Shown here in pieces: positions 35,856 to 43,956 of a stretch of 43,956 nt of DNA (positions are counted from its first letter, which is position 1; the number at the start of each line of letters is the position of its first letter). Location of the stretch: the NCBI GenBank assembly GCA_020436835.1, contig JAGQWZ010000241.1:1-43956 (forward strand), written 5' to 3'. The translations under genes and the position numbers were made by a program. The DNA comes from Saprospiraceae bacterium (GTDB lineage Bacteria > Bacteroidota > Bacteroidia > Chitinophagales > Saprospiraceae). Below the pieces are notes generated by a model. That model was not told where the DNA came from and made no database searches. It worked only from the letters and a program-made list of their open reading frames with translations.

Positions 35856-38427
35856 TTAATCAATTTTAGTAAACACTTGACTACTCAAACCAGTGTGTGT
35901 GCCAATCTTTAAAAGGTAACCCGCTGGTGAGAGTTGCTGAACATTTATTTTTTTCTCAAATAATTGGGAGGATTTATTGGCCTCCATTTCCATCACTACC
36001 CGGCCTTCCATATTCACTATGGAGATTTTTAGATCGCCGAAATATGCACCTTCGAGATTTATCCTCACATAGTCCTGCACTGGATTAGGGTAGACCGATA
36101 AATCTCCGGCTTCAGGTATCCGATCAAAAATGGGAGTTACTTCCTGAGACTCATAAGCCCCAATATCCACCAGCTCATCTCTGACATTTCCAGCCAGATC
36201 TTTTTCCGGAGCATTTTCATTTACTCCGGCATTTATTGCCGGGCTTGAAATTGCAAGCCGAAAATCATTTTCACTATTTTTAAACTCAGGATCCGTATTA
36301 TTTTGATCGGCTTCCGAATCCAGAATATCCTGCATAGACTCCGTATTACATATATTCCCTCCATGGGAGATAACCGAGGAGGTACCTTGCACATTCGCCA
36401 CTCCATTTTCAGCATCGGCAAATATGTTATTCTGTAAAATCAGGTTTACCTTATCTCCAGTAAGATCATCCCAGGCAACCAGCGTTGCATCACCGTTATC
36501 ATTATTAGCAAAAGTGCAGTTGATGATTTCCACGACATCTTCATTACTATCATATTCATTGGGTTGAATGGTTCCCCCGGAAGCGGACTGATTTGAATTA
36601 AAGAGGCAATTAAGTCAATTTCAGACTGGTATTAAAAGAGACAATAGCTGATCCATAGCCTGTCTGATCTGCGGCATTTCCCTTTGCCTCATTACCTTCA
36701 AAGACAGAAGCGTCAATGAAATGTGAAACTCCCGCTATATTATCCGAAGCGAGACTGATAGCTCCACCATTACCATTCACCGAATTTCTGAGGAATTCGG
36801 AACCAAAGATCTGATAAACCCCTCCTTCGAACGCCTCCAGAGCAGCTCCATCAACCGTTGCCATATTTTCCATAAAATCTGTCAAACTTATTTCGATCTT
36901 GGAATCTTCGCCATTATTGCTGATTGCTCCACCGTAGGACGCCAGATTCTGAGAAAATGAGGAATTTTCAATCATGATCATACCGGCAGCCAGGTAGATA
37001 CCACCACCGCCTTCAGTTGCCTCATTCTCCGAGAATTGGCAATTGTCTATGCTGAGATTTCCATCAATATCTGCAAAGAGCCCGCCACCGTTCTCTGAAG
37101 CATTATTGCCGGAGAAAGTAGAATTCACAAAATTATACTGTGCTTCATTTTGCAAATAGACACCAGCACCCTGAGGGGCTGTGTTGTCACTGATGTTAGT
37201 TTCATCCAGACTTAAATCTGCGCCCAAAATGGTAATTACACCACCACCGGCAACCTCCGCACTATTGGCCATGATTTCCGTTCCATTCACACTTAAAGTG
37301 ACCCTTTCGGCATAGATTGCCCCACCGATAAAACCGGAGGTGTTATTTGTCAATCGACAATCTTCAAGGGTTATCTCACTGAGGTTGACAGACCCCTCCG
37401 GAACAAAACATTGGATCGCCCCTCCCCTTCCATCGGGTGAACTTTGAGTCACCTGGTTAGCTTCAAAAATGCTCTCCAGAATAAATACAGCAGTAACTTC
37501 TTCAATATATAGACCACCACCGCCTCTAATGGCCCAGTTCTCTCTAAATTCACAATTTTCAATCCGTAATTCGCTGGCATTAGCGGCAGCAATTCCGGCG
37601 CCTAAACCGGTTGCCAGTGCGTCAATAAAATCAGATCGCGCAACCGACAACTTACTTCCCTCCCCTTTCAGATAAATACATCCACCATTAAGGCCGGCAC
37701 TATTGGTAAAAGTACAGTCACTGATATCAATCACCGCTTCCGAAACTCTCACACAAATATCTCCTCCGTCTGCATTTGCCAAATTGTTGTCAAATGAGCA
37801 ATTCTCCAGCGTCAACGAACTACCCGAAGTGGCTCCTGAAAAAATAGCCCCTCCAAAATCATCCGCTCTATTATTATAGAATGCACAATTTCTTATTTCA
37901 ATTGACTCACCCAGATTCAATATTCCTGCACCACTATAGTCATTGAGGTCCATGACAGAAGCAGTGGTACGCTCCGTATATCCGCCTTCGATTCGCAATC
38001 CATCCAGAACAATTCCCGAAACTCCGCTTTCGACCACCAAAACATGTATGCTGTTATCCTCCTTATTTAAGGACTGGTTGGTGGAAACATCATCTCCCAT
38101 CACATCCCCATTTAGCACCGTGGTATTATTGATCAGGTCGCGCTCATCCGGACTAGTCTCCGTACCGGAAAATCCACCATATATCGTAACTGTTTTATCT
38201 ATGATTAAATAGTCCTTACGACCTTCGGCACGGTAGGTACCGCCGGCGACCCAGATTTCTGCATTGACGTCGGCGTTTTCCAATGCAGTTCGCAACGAAG
38301 TATAAGCATTGTTCCAACTGGAACCATCGTCACTGCCAGATGCATCAACGTCAACGTAGATGGTCTGGGCACCGAGGGAGAGGAGAAATAAAAAATTAAC
38401 AATGAAGAGCGTAGTGTTTCGAAGCAT
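35856..38427 (-). pseudogene. T9SS-sorted parallel beta-helix surface protein, split by a one-base frameshift
   Basis: Two adjacent frames form one protein of about 856 residues. The N-terminal part (to the stop at 36610) begins at ATG 38427 with signal peptide MLRNTTLFIVNFLFLLSLGA; an in-frame ATG at 38457 is less likely. It carries many polymorphic-outer-membrane-like repeats of the type GGAIF and FxxN (NCSFDNNLANADGG, NSTFSGNNASENGGG), a right-handed beta-helix. Deleting one T at 36612-36613 joins ...NTSLKLT to NCLFNSNQSASGGTIQPNEY and then EIINCTFANN, continuing the repeat into the 35856-36533 frame. That frame ends in a type IX sorting domain (VYPNPVQDYVRINLEG, AGYLLKIGTHTGLSSQVF). As read, the product would lose its sorting tail. 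It could be a real mutation, an assembly error or, less likely, phase variation. Confidence 0.85.
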
Positions 38428-38600
38428 GGCATTGGTTTTAACTTGCTGAATATTCATTATGCATAAATCTGAGAAATATGGTTTCACCACCGATTAGGTA
38501 ATAAATCACTATTTATAAGTCGGGATTTATGCAGGTTAGAAATCAAATTTAAAGGCCATGAGAGATTGATTTATCACCCCTTTGGGCGATATTTTCCTTT

Positions 38601-38630
38601 TTTAGACTAAAAAACAATCCGCTAACTTTG
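38601..38630 (+). promoter_or_regulatory. Bacteroidota-type promoter before the small secreted protein
   Basis: TTT at 38601, 19-bp spacer, TAACTTTG at 38623-38630 (exact TAnnTTTG). The ATG is at 38677, giving a leader of about 40 nt. This is one of the clearest promoters in the window. Confidence 0.55.
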
Positions 38631-38676
38631 AACCCGGCGGTATCACAATTATTACTTTTTTTATTATCTCAGAAAG

Positions 38677-39201
38677 ATGTCAATAAAAAATCTAAGGGGT
38701 CAGGTTTTGTTAGCCCTATCAATCGTTAGTTATTTTTTCAGCTATGGACAGGAACCAGCGGACTATTTTGGAGATCGATGCACCGGGACCTGGGAAGGCA
38801 CGATGTACTTAAGCGAAGGCGGTAAAATAAAAGACAGTCTGACGGTAACTTTCGAGGTGAAGAAAAAAGAAGAAGCAAAAGCATGGACCTGGAGAACAAC
38901 CTATTCGGGAAGACCCGAAAAAATAGTGAAGGATTATGTCCTTAAATTAGTCGATGCATCTTCGGGATCGTACGTGATCGATGAAGGAGATGGAATCTTA
39001 CTAAATTGTTATTTATTCGGCCAGCGCCTTTTCAGCACATTTTCTGTCGGTGACAATCTGCTCACCGCTAACTACCAATTGAGTAAAGATGGATTATATT
39101 TTGAAGTCACCTCTTCCAGAAGAGAAGAATCTACCGGAGATGGATCCATTTACAATTATTCAGTGCTTCATGTTCAAAATGTGCTGCTCACGCGGAGTTG
39201 A
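38677..39201 (+). CDS. small secreted protein with lipocalin-like features, function unknown
   Basis: 174 residues. The signal peptide ends near FFSYGQ. The mature part has TGTWEGTMYLSEGGKIKDSL, TWRTTYSGRPEKIVKDYVL, SSGSYVIDEGDGILLNCYLF, DNLLTANYQLSKDGLYFEV. The GTWEG turn followed by regular beta strands resembles calycin/lipocalin or nitrobindin-like barrels, but no ligand residue can be named. It is monocistronic, with a good promoter upstream, and is convergent with dnaA (42-bp gap). Confidence 0.75.
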   Translation: MSIKNLRGQVLLALSIVSYFFSYGQEPADYFGDRCTGTWEGTMYLSEGGKIKDSLTVTFEVKKKEEAKAWTWRTTYSGRPEKIVKDYVLKLVDASSGSYVIDEGDGILLNCYLFGQRLFSTFSVGDNLLTANYQLSKDGLYFEVTSSRREESTGDGSIYNYSVLHVQNVLLTRS

Positions 39202-39243
39202 TTCCGGCTTCGGATCTTTTCCCAAATGGAAAGACCGCGTAAT

Positions 39244-40644
39244 CTAACTTGCCAGGCTCATTGACACCCTTTTCTCCAGTTCTTGTACGGTATCACGAAA
39301 CATGACGTCTGTGTCCATCAGATCCTGAACCGCATTACATGAATAAATGACCGTACTGTGATCGCGCCCACCAAACTTGGCACCGATAGCTTTCAGGGAC
39401 TTGTTAGTTAGTTTTTTAGCCAAAAACATAGATAGCTGCCGGGCGATAACGATCGAACGTTTCCGGGTTTTGCTATGCAGTTTTTCGACCGGCAACTCAA
39501 AATACTCAGCTACAAGATCTTTGATGCTTTCCACCGTCACTTGCTTGGTTATCTGAGTGACAAATTTCTGGATTACCTCCCGGGCCAGGTCGAGATCAAT
39601 ATCCCGCCGGTTTAGCGAAGCCTGGGCAAGCAGTGACACCAATGCGCCTTCCAGTTCACGAATATTATTCTGAATATTATAGCAAATAAATTCGATCACA
39701 TCGTTGGGGATCGCCTGACCTTCTTCCATCATTTTGGATTCGAGGATTGCCATACGGGTCTCCAGGTCCGGAGCTTGCAGATCAGCAGTGAGACCCCATT
39801 TCAGTCTTGAAATCAGACGCTCCTGCATGCCATCCAGATCTTTGGGTGGACGGTCGGAAGTGAGGATAATCTGTTTGCCATTGTCACGCAGTTGATTAAA
39901 TATATGGAAAAAGATCTCCTGAGTTTTAACCTTATTGGCCAGAAACTGAATATCATCCACGATGAGTACATCAACCAGGTGATAAAAATTGATGAAATCT
40001 TCGATCTCATTATTCTTGATTGCCTGAATGATCTGATTGGTAAACTTTTCTGATGATACATAGAGCACCGACTTTTGCTCAAAATCTTCCATGATCTGAT
40101 TTCCAATTGCATGAGCCAGATGCGTTTTACCCAGACCTACATCTCCATAGATCACCAGGGGGTTGAAAGACGTACCTCCCGGTTTTTTAGCCACAGCCAT
40201 GCCTGCCGATCGAGCCAGTCGATTACAGTCTCCCTCAATATAGGTATCGAAGGTATACTTCCTGTTGAGTTGTGGATCAATCTTCAGTTTTCGAATACCA
40301 GGAATGACAAAAGGGTTCTTTATCTCCTGTTGGTCGATGGTGACTACCGGTGATCCATGCCCATTCGATGCGGTACGTGGCACTTCATCCGTGCGAAGCA
40401 ATATTTGATATTCCAGGCTACCATCTTCTCCCAATTGGCTTTTTACTGCTTTCTTAAGCAGCGATACGTAATGTTCTTCTAACCACTCGTAGAAAAATTT
40501 ATTGGGCACCTGAATCGTCAGTGATTCTCCATCAAGACCTACGGGTTTAATTGGTTCAAACCAGGTTTTGAAGCTTTGAGGATTTACATTTTCACGTATA
40601 ATGTGAAGACAGTTTGCCCAGATGATATGACAGTCCTTTACCAT
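39244..40644 (-). CDS. dnaA: chromosomal replication initiator protein
   Basis: 466 residues, standard length. Domain I (about 1-90) has ANCLHIIRENVNPQSFKTWF. Domain III is the AAA+ ATPase with Walker A GDVGLGKTH (about 167-175), Walker B VLIVDDIQFL (about 231) and ILTSDRPPKDLDGMQERLISR (sensor and arginine region). Domain IV carries the DNA-binding signature GAKFGGRDHSTVIYSC. DnaA-ATP opens oriC. dnaN and recF are not adjacent, and no DnaA box (TTATCCACA type) could be found on either flank, so the origin need not be here. A candidate promoter lies at 40765-40794. Confidence 0.98.
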   Translation of the reverse strand: MVKDCHIIWANCLHIIRENVNPQSFKTWFEPIKPVGLDGESLTIQVPNKFFYEWLEEHYVSLLKKAVKSQLGEDGSLEYQILLRTDEVPRTASNGHGSPVVTIDQQEIKNPFVIPGIRKLKIDPQLNRKYTFDTYIEGDCNRLARSAGMAVAKKPGGTSFNPLVIYGDVGLGKTHLAHAIGNQIMEDFEQKSVLYVSSEKFTNQIIQAIKNNEIEDFINFYHLVDVLIVDDIQFLANKVKTQEIFFHIFNQLRDNGKQIILTSDRPPKDLDGMQERLISRLKWGLTADLQAPDLETRMAILESKMMEEGQAIPNDVIEFICYNIQNNIRELEGALVSLLAQASLNRRDIDLDLAREVIQKFVTQITKQVTVESIKDLVAEYFELPVEKLHSKTRKRSIVIARQLSMFLAKKLTNKSLKAIGAKFGGRDHSTVIYSCNAVQDLMDTDVMFRDTVQELEKRVSMSLAS

Positions 40645-40955
40645 TCTCTTTGAACTCTATTACTAGGGTTACAACAATAAAATTATATCACCGAAAACCG
40701 GAAAAATTGGGTTTCATTGCAAGCTACAACGCTTGGGGTTCGATACAGTCTCTTAACTTGCAAACAAATTTGAAAAAAAATATTTGTAAACCAATCCTGC
40801 TCCGGGCAATTTATTCAAAAAAACTTTAAATTATTGTTGAATATAATACATAGAATCCTTAATGTCAATCAATAAGGTTTAAAAAAAAAGTAAAAAGGAT
40901 CGAAAATACGTATGTATATTATTTTAATATATACTTTCCCGCAGATCAGCCGGAA
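40645..40955. other. AT-rich intergenic region upstream of dnaA
   Basis: 311 bp between the dnaA start and the end of the metallophosphatase gene. It contains the candidate dnaA promoter and, at the far end, an AT-only inverted repeat TATATTA-TTT-TAATATA near 40917-40933 that could act as a weak terminator for the minus-strand operon. No DnaA boxes and no small ORF that I can support. Confidence 0.5.
40765..40794 (-). promoter_or_regulatory. candidate promoter for dnaA
   Basis: On the complement: TTG (40794-40792), 19-bp spacer, CAAATTTG (40772-40765), a 7-of-8 match to TAnnTTTG with correct -33 spacing. Transcription would start near 40758, leaving a leader of about 115 nt before the dnaA ATG. 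Confidence 0.4.
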
Positions 40956-41873
40956 CTACCTAACTGTTAGGTTCTGGCAGGTCAGACAGCGGTTTTTTCG
41001 GTTCTTTTCGAAGAGGACATCGATCCTGCCGAGTATGATTCCAGCCCACCCCACCTGGTTGATCATCACTTGTTTGTTTTCTCTGTTAGAAACCAGTTCC
41101 GGAGCCTGCATAAAAGTATGAGTATGTCCTCCCAAAACCAAATCTATGTTCCGCGAATTTCGAGCAAATTTTATATCGTCAATCTTCTCTGACTCATATT
41201 TATATCCCAGATGAGAAAGGCAAATGATATAATCACACTTTTCTTCATTACGAAGGTGATCAGCGATGCGGTTCGCCTCTACCACCGGATCCAGATACCG
41301 GGTGGCACCGAATAACTTTTCCGGCACCAGACCTACAAGTTCGATACCCACTCCCAGAATACCGATCTTCACTCCAGCTTTGTCAAAGATCTGGTAGGGT
41401 TTGGTTAAACCTCGTAATAGCGTCTGGTCAAAATCGTAGTTGCAATTGATAAATGGGAAAGTCGCATGCGGTAACTGGCTGACCAGTCCTTCAATGCCCG
41501 CATCGAAATCATGATTACCAATCGTGGTGGCATCATATCCCATTTCCGACATCAGTTTGATTTCGAGTTCACCTCCAAAGAAATTAAAATACGGAGTACC
41601 CTGAAAAATATCCCCACTGTCTAATAACAGCACATTTGGTTCCTGAACGCGAATTTCTCTGATCAGCTGACTTCTTCTCGCCACTCCACCCAGTCCCTGA
41701 TTCCGGCTGCCGTCCATCGGAAAGGGATCGATCCGGCTATGCACATCGTTGGTATGCAAGATGGTAAGCTTCGTGATCTGAGGACTGGCCATAGCCTTCC
41801 AGGGAAACGCTCCAAACCCAAGCAAAGAGGTGGCTGTAGCGGTTTGTCTCAGAAAATTTCTACGCGGTAACAT
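40956..41873 (-). CDS. Tat-exported metallophosphatase (N-terminal half of a UshA-like 5'-nucleotidase)
   Basis: 305 residues. A twin-arginine signal (PRRNFLRQTATATSLLGF) starts it. The dimetal calcineurin-like core is complete: TILHTNDVHSRIDPF, LLLDSGDIFQGTPYFNFF, GYDATTIGNHDFDAG, IICLSHLGYKYE and DLVLGGHTHTF. In E. coli UshA this domain is fused to a substrate-binding domain. Here that second half is the separate upstream gene (41883-42641), 9 bp away in the same operon. The pair probably hydrolyses nucleotides in the periplasm. The two-gene arrangement is common in Bacteroidota, so it is not a recent break. Confidence 0.9.
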   Translation of the reverse strand: MLPRRNFLRQTATATSLLGFGAFPWKAMASPQITKLTILHTNDVHSRIDPFPMDGSRNQGLGGVARRSQLIREIRVQEPNVLLLDSGDIFQGTPYFNFFGGELEIKLMSEMGYDATTIGNHDFDAGIEGLVSQLPHATFPFINCNYDFDQTLLRGLTKPYQIFDKAGVKIGILGVGIELVGLVPEKLFGATRYLDPVVEANRIADHLRNEEKCDYIICLSHLGYKYESEKIDDIKFARNSRNIDLVLGGHTHTFMQAPELVSNRENKQVMINQVGWAGIILGRIDVLFEKNRKNRCLTCQNLTVR

Positions 41874-41882
41874 CCAGTAATT

Positions 41883-42641
41883 TTAGTTGTCTAAATTAAT
41901 CACTCTTCCCTCCAATATTGCATCAATTGACTTAGAAGCAGCATGCTGTAAATTAACATACTCTATGATAGCATCCCGGTAGTAGACGTTCAGGTTCTTG
42001 TAGGAGTAATCCTTCAAAAAAGGGAGATTACCTCCTCCCTCAGCGAGATAGTCAGACAAAACAAAGGAATATGAACTGCCGGGATCCAGCATTTTACCGT
42101 TGATCATGATATTCTGTGCTTTGCCGTTCTTGATCTCATAGGTCACTCCGTGGCTAATAGGCCATCCTCCGGTGGCGGCCATCCGCTCAAACAATTCGGC
42201 GATCACCGTACCCGGCACTTCCATGGTCACCAGATAGTTGTCAAATGGCATCAGCTCGAAGATTTTGCCCCGGGTAAGCGGTCCTGCCGGTAAGCCGGGT
42301 ATCCGGATCCCCCCGGAATTACAGATACCGAAATCCAGATCCTGCCCGGTAATCAGTTCCGCCTGGGCAAGAACAGCATCGGCTACAAAATTTCCCAGGG
42401 TTGATTCTCCATCGTTCTTTTCCAGGGGGGAGGCAACCAGTCCAATCATCTGATTCATTTCGGAGGCCAGCTGATCGCGATAGGGCCTGATCATCTGCTC
42501 TACATCGGAATCCTCCGCATTATCTACCGTTTTCTCGGTGATACGATAGGTCTTGACCTGCTCATCAGCCAGATGATACGTCTGGGAACAACCAAACAGG
42601 ATTAAAGGCAGGATCCATAGATATTTTATTGACCTCTCCAT
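41883..42641 (-). CDS. 5'-nucleotidase C-terminal domain lipoprotein
   Basis: 252 residues. A lipoprotein signal ends at LFGC (Cys18). The rest matches the 5'-nucleotidase C-terminal (substrate-binding) domain: GESTLGNFVADAVLAQA, DFGICNSGGIRIPGLPAGPL, TRGKIFELMPFDNYLV, GWPISHGVTYEI and YLAEGGGNLPFL. In UshA-type enzymes this domain supplies the aromatic stack for the base and closes over the metal site. It lacks the metallophosphatase half, which is the next gene downstream. Its ATG overlaps the stop of the upstream membrane-protein gene (TAATG). Confidence 0.9.
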   Translation of the reverse strand: MERSIKYLWILPLILFGCSQTYHLADEQVKTYRITEKTVDNAEDSDVEQMIRPYRDQLASEMNQMIGLVASPLEKNDGESTLGNFVADAVLAQAELITGQDLDFGICNSGGIRIPGLPAGPLTRGKIFELMPFDNYLVTMEVPGTVIAELFERMAATGGWPISHGVTYEIKNGKAQNIMINGKMLDPGSSYSFVLSDYLAEGGGNLPFLKDYSYKNLNVYYRDAIIEYVNLQHAASKSIDAILEGRVINLDN

Positions 42642-43192
42642 TACAGTAGTAGTTTGGCCTCTTGTTTAAGGGCGTGAATGGCCTTTCGGGTAGGATCAAA
42701 CTCCGGATTGGCGAAATGTTCTACCAATGCACGGCTAAAGGTATCGGCATCCTCACTGAATGAGGTTGAAACCATTACATGATCCATCTGGTTGAACAAT
42801 TCCTGTTTCGCCAGACGAACAATCTCCCATAATTGATCCGATATGTACATTTGTTGCGTCACATTGTGCTCAAACTCCTGCTGAATAGCGATCATCAGGG
42901 CAGAGTGCAAATCACCCGAAGACATCTTCCTTGTGCGTACTTTTGCAACCAAACCGGGAATATGTATTCTTTCGAAAAAAAGAATGAGCCGTTCATAAGC
43001 CTGCAGTTTCAGGGGCAATACACTTGCAGACGTATTCTTCTGGATAGCCAGTAGTTCCAATTGCTCTTTATTCCTGAAGAATTGCCTGATCACGAGATAG
43101 CAGGTAGCAAAAACAATTAAGGCTGGAAGGCATACCAAAAGTAAATAGAACCATACCGACACCTCATTCATAATTTTGTCATAATTGAACAA
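42641..43192 (-). CDS. single-pass membrane protein of the DUF7935 type
   Basis: 183 residues. One transmembrane helix lies at about 12-35 (VSVWFYLLLVCLPALIVFA), followed by a soluble helical region with KLQAYERLILFFERI, SALMIAIQQEFEHNVTQQMYIS and LWEIVRLAKQELFNQM. This layout matches a conserved Bacteroidota protein family of unknown function (assigned from memory as DUF7935). Met8 is a possible alternative start. It is first in the operon with the two nucleotidase genes and is divergent from the IscA-like gene. No enzymatic motif is visible. Confidence 0.75.
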   Translation of the reverse strand: MFNYDKIMNEVSVWFYLLLVCLPALIVFATCYLVIRQFFRNKEQLELLAIQKNTSASVLPLKLQAYERLILFFERIHIPGLVAKVRTRKMSSGDLHSALMIAIQQEFEHNVTQQMYISDQLWEIVRLAKQELFNQMDHVMVSTSFSEDADTFSRALVEHFANPEFDPTRKAIHALKQEAKLLL

Positions 43193-43229
43193 ATAAAACG
43201 CGACATGCGTTGAGACAAAAGTAAGAAGC

Positions 43230-43260
43230 TTTCATGATAGAGGTGTTTTGATTACTTTTG
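43230..43260 (+). promoter_or_regulatory. Bacteroidota-type promoter of the IscA/HesB gene
   Basis: TTT at 43230-43232, 20-bp spacer, TACTTTTG at 43253-43260 (exact TAnnTTTG). The ATG at 43291 follows about 24 nt after the predicted start of transcription. Confidence 0.55.
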
Positions 43261-43290
43261 ATTTTTGCAAGCTCCTGAAAATTTCTGAAA

Positions 43291-43647
43291 ATGAGTGAAG
43301 TAAAGCAAATGACTGATGTGAAACCGATTTCCCTGACTGAAGGTGCATTGAGGGAACTGAATAAGATTAGGGTTCAGGAGAACGTTCCCGAGCAATATGG
43401 ATTGCGCGTCGGAGTAAAGGGAGGGGGTTGTTCCGGATTCTCCTATATCCTGGGTTTTGATGCGCTGAAAGAAGGTGATCAGGAATACCTGATTGATGGT
43501 ATGAGAGTCATCATGTCAAAATCACACGGCATCTATTTGCTGGGCATGGAAATCGACTACGTCGACGGCCTTAATAATCGCGGGTTTACTTTCAACAACC
43601 CTAATGCGAAGGACACATGCGGATGCGGCACCAGTTTCTCTGCCTGA
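43291..43647 (+). CDS. HesB/IscA-family iron-sulfur cluster assembly protein
   Basis: 118 residues, typical A-type carrier. The three conserved cysteines are present: Cys47 in KGGGCSGF, and Cys110 and Cys112 in DTCGCGTSFSA. Other family segments are ISLTEGALRELNKI, YGLRVGVKGGG and GMEIDYVDGLNNRGFTFNNPNA. It carries iron-sulfur clusters from the scaffold to target apoproteins. Whether it is the ErpA, SufA or IscA equivalent cannot be settled; no suf or isc genes adjoin. Its own promoter lies at 43230-43260 and a terminator at 43816. Confidence 0.95.
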   Translation: MSEVKQMTDVKPISLTEGALRELNKIRVQENVPEQYGLRVGVKGGGCSGFSYILGFDALKEGDQEYLIDGMRVIMSKSHGIYLLGMEIDYVDGLNNRGFTFNNPNAKDTCGCGTSFSA

Positions 43648-43815
43648 TGTTTCCTCAATATCTCCATCATATTAAATTCTGAAGTTTATACAGCTGATCC
43701 TGGATGTTTAGCTTTCACATGTTTAGGTGAAATTTGCGCCATTTTCATTTAGGCATGCTCTGCAACTCCTAAATGGAGGAAAAGAACTCCGGTGAGCCAG
43801 AATACTACCATAAAA

Positions 43816-43845
43816 AAAGGGCTCCGTCACCGGCAGCCCTTTCTT
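43816..43845 (+). terminator. intrinsic terminator, possibly part of an attenuator
   Basis: AAAGGGCT (43816-43823) and AGCCCTTT (43835-43842) are perfectly complementary, with an inner CCG/CGG, and are preceded by an A-run and followed by TTC. It reads as a bidirectional terminator. It could end the iscA transcript or act in the leader of a following gene. Confidence 0.65.
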
Positions 43846-43874
43846 CATTAATCTTTTATCCGGTATCACATATC

Positions 43875-43893
43875 CTTGCCGTTAAGTTAAGCG
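43875..43893 (-). repeat. dispersed 19-bp copy of the MITE-like element end
   Basis: CTTGCCGTTAAGTTAAGCG is the exact reverse complement of 9355-9373, the end of repeat copy B. It includes the 11-bp terminal inverted repeat plus flanking bases. It may mark a further partial copy; sequence to its right does not match the rest of the element. Confidence 0.6.
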
Positions 43894-43956
43894 GTGACAA
43901 TTTGGTAAATGGCTCACTCGCACCCCTCTAACTCCCCTGGAAGGGGAGAACCAGTC

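Larger units (their letters stand above)
43648..43956. other. structured intergenic region at the right edge
   Basis: 309 bp without a gene. It holds an 8-bp hairpin CATTTAGG/CCTAAATG around 43745-43774, an inverted repeat CCGGTGA (43789-43795)/TCACCGG (43827-43833), the terminator at 43816-43845, the repeat end at 43875-43893, and a small hairpin CTCCCCT-GG-AAGGGGAG near 43931-43947. It may be the leader of a gene beyond the window. Confidence 0.55.

Noticed and set aside
40645..40955. Replication origin next to dnaA
   Set aside because: AT-rich, but no DnaA boxes seen and no dnaN.
43700..43810. Intact cobalamin riboswitch
   Set aside because: Only the 3'-end-like string is present; the conserved core (GGGAA...GGTG...CCCGCAACTG, GCCACTG) cannot be found, so it is reported only as a weak resemblance.

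Overview
The window looks like chromosomal DNA of a free-living Bacteroidota, most likely of the Saprospiria/Lewinella type. The support is a SusC/RagA transporter, a second Bacteroidota-type outer-membrane beta-barrel protein, a type IX secretion (T9SS) sorting tail, many lipoproteins, gene families centred on Bacteroidota, and several promoters with the phylum's TAnnTTTG -7 element instead of a sigma70 -10 box. The lineage below phylum is inference. No tRNA, rRNA, CRISPR array, prophage or intact transposase gene was found.

Layout. 1-2574 (-) is a SusC-like TonB-dependent transporter that runs off the left edge. Upstream of it on the same strand is a GH92 alpha-mannosidase lipoprotein (2845-5118), so the left end is probably part of a mannose-glycan utilisation locus. 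Next come mgsA-uvrC (-, ATGA overlap), divergent pgk (+), and a repeat island (8847-9485). That island holds heptad arrays and a near-perfect 158-bp duplication containing a MITE-like element. A coiled-coil protein and asd follow on the minus strand. On the plus strand a lamin-tail-domain secreted protein is followed by a catalytically degenerate EEP-fold membrane protein. Phosphohexomutase (-), pcm (+) and an outer-membrane beta-barrel receptor (+) come after.

20727-30389 is a hydrolase-rich stretch. It holds two small ORFs, a Tat-exported type-B carboxylesterase, two iduronate-2-sulfatase-like S1 sulfatases, a PD40 propeller lipoprotein coupled to a SMUG2-type uracil-DNA glycosylase, a DUF1684 lipoprotein and a class-C-type serine hydrolase. 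30569-32721 is a divergent pair: an HTH-like/transmembrane/extracellular beta-sandwich protein and a lipoprotein that may carry the same kind of beta-sandwich. Then come a methyltransferase, a lone xylulokinase, a small lipoprotein, a T9SS beta-helix surface protein broken by a one-base frameshift (35856-38427), a small secreted protein, dnaA, and a three-gene operon with a UshA-like nucleotidase split over two genes. The window closes with an IscA/HesB iron-sulfur protein and a structured region with a terminator, a competing helix and a distant copy of the repeat end seen at 9.1-9.4 kb.

I see no convincing novel defence or mobile system. The most notable items are the MITE-like repeat island, the frameshifted beta-helix protein, the LTD/pseudo-nuclease pair, the putative transmembrane regulator with its lipoprotein neighbour, and the attenuator-like structure near the right edge.
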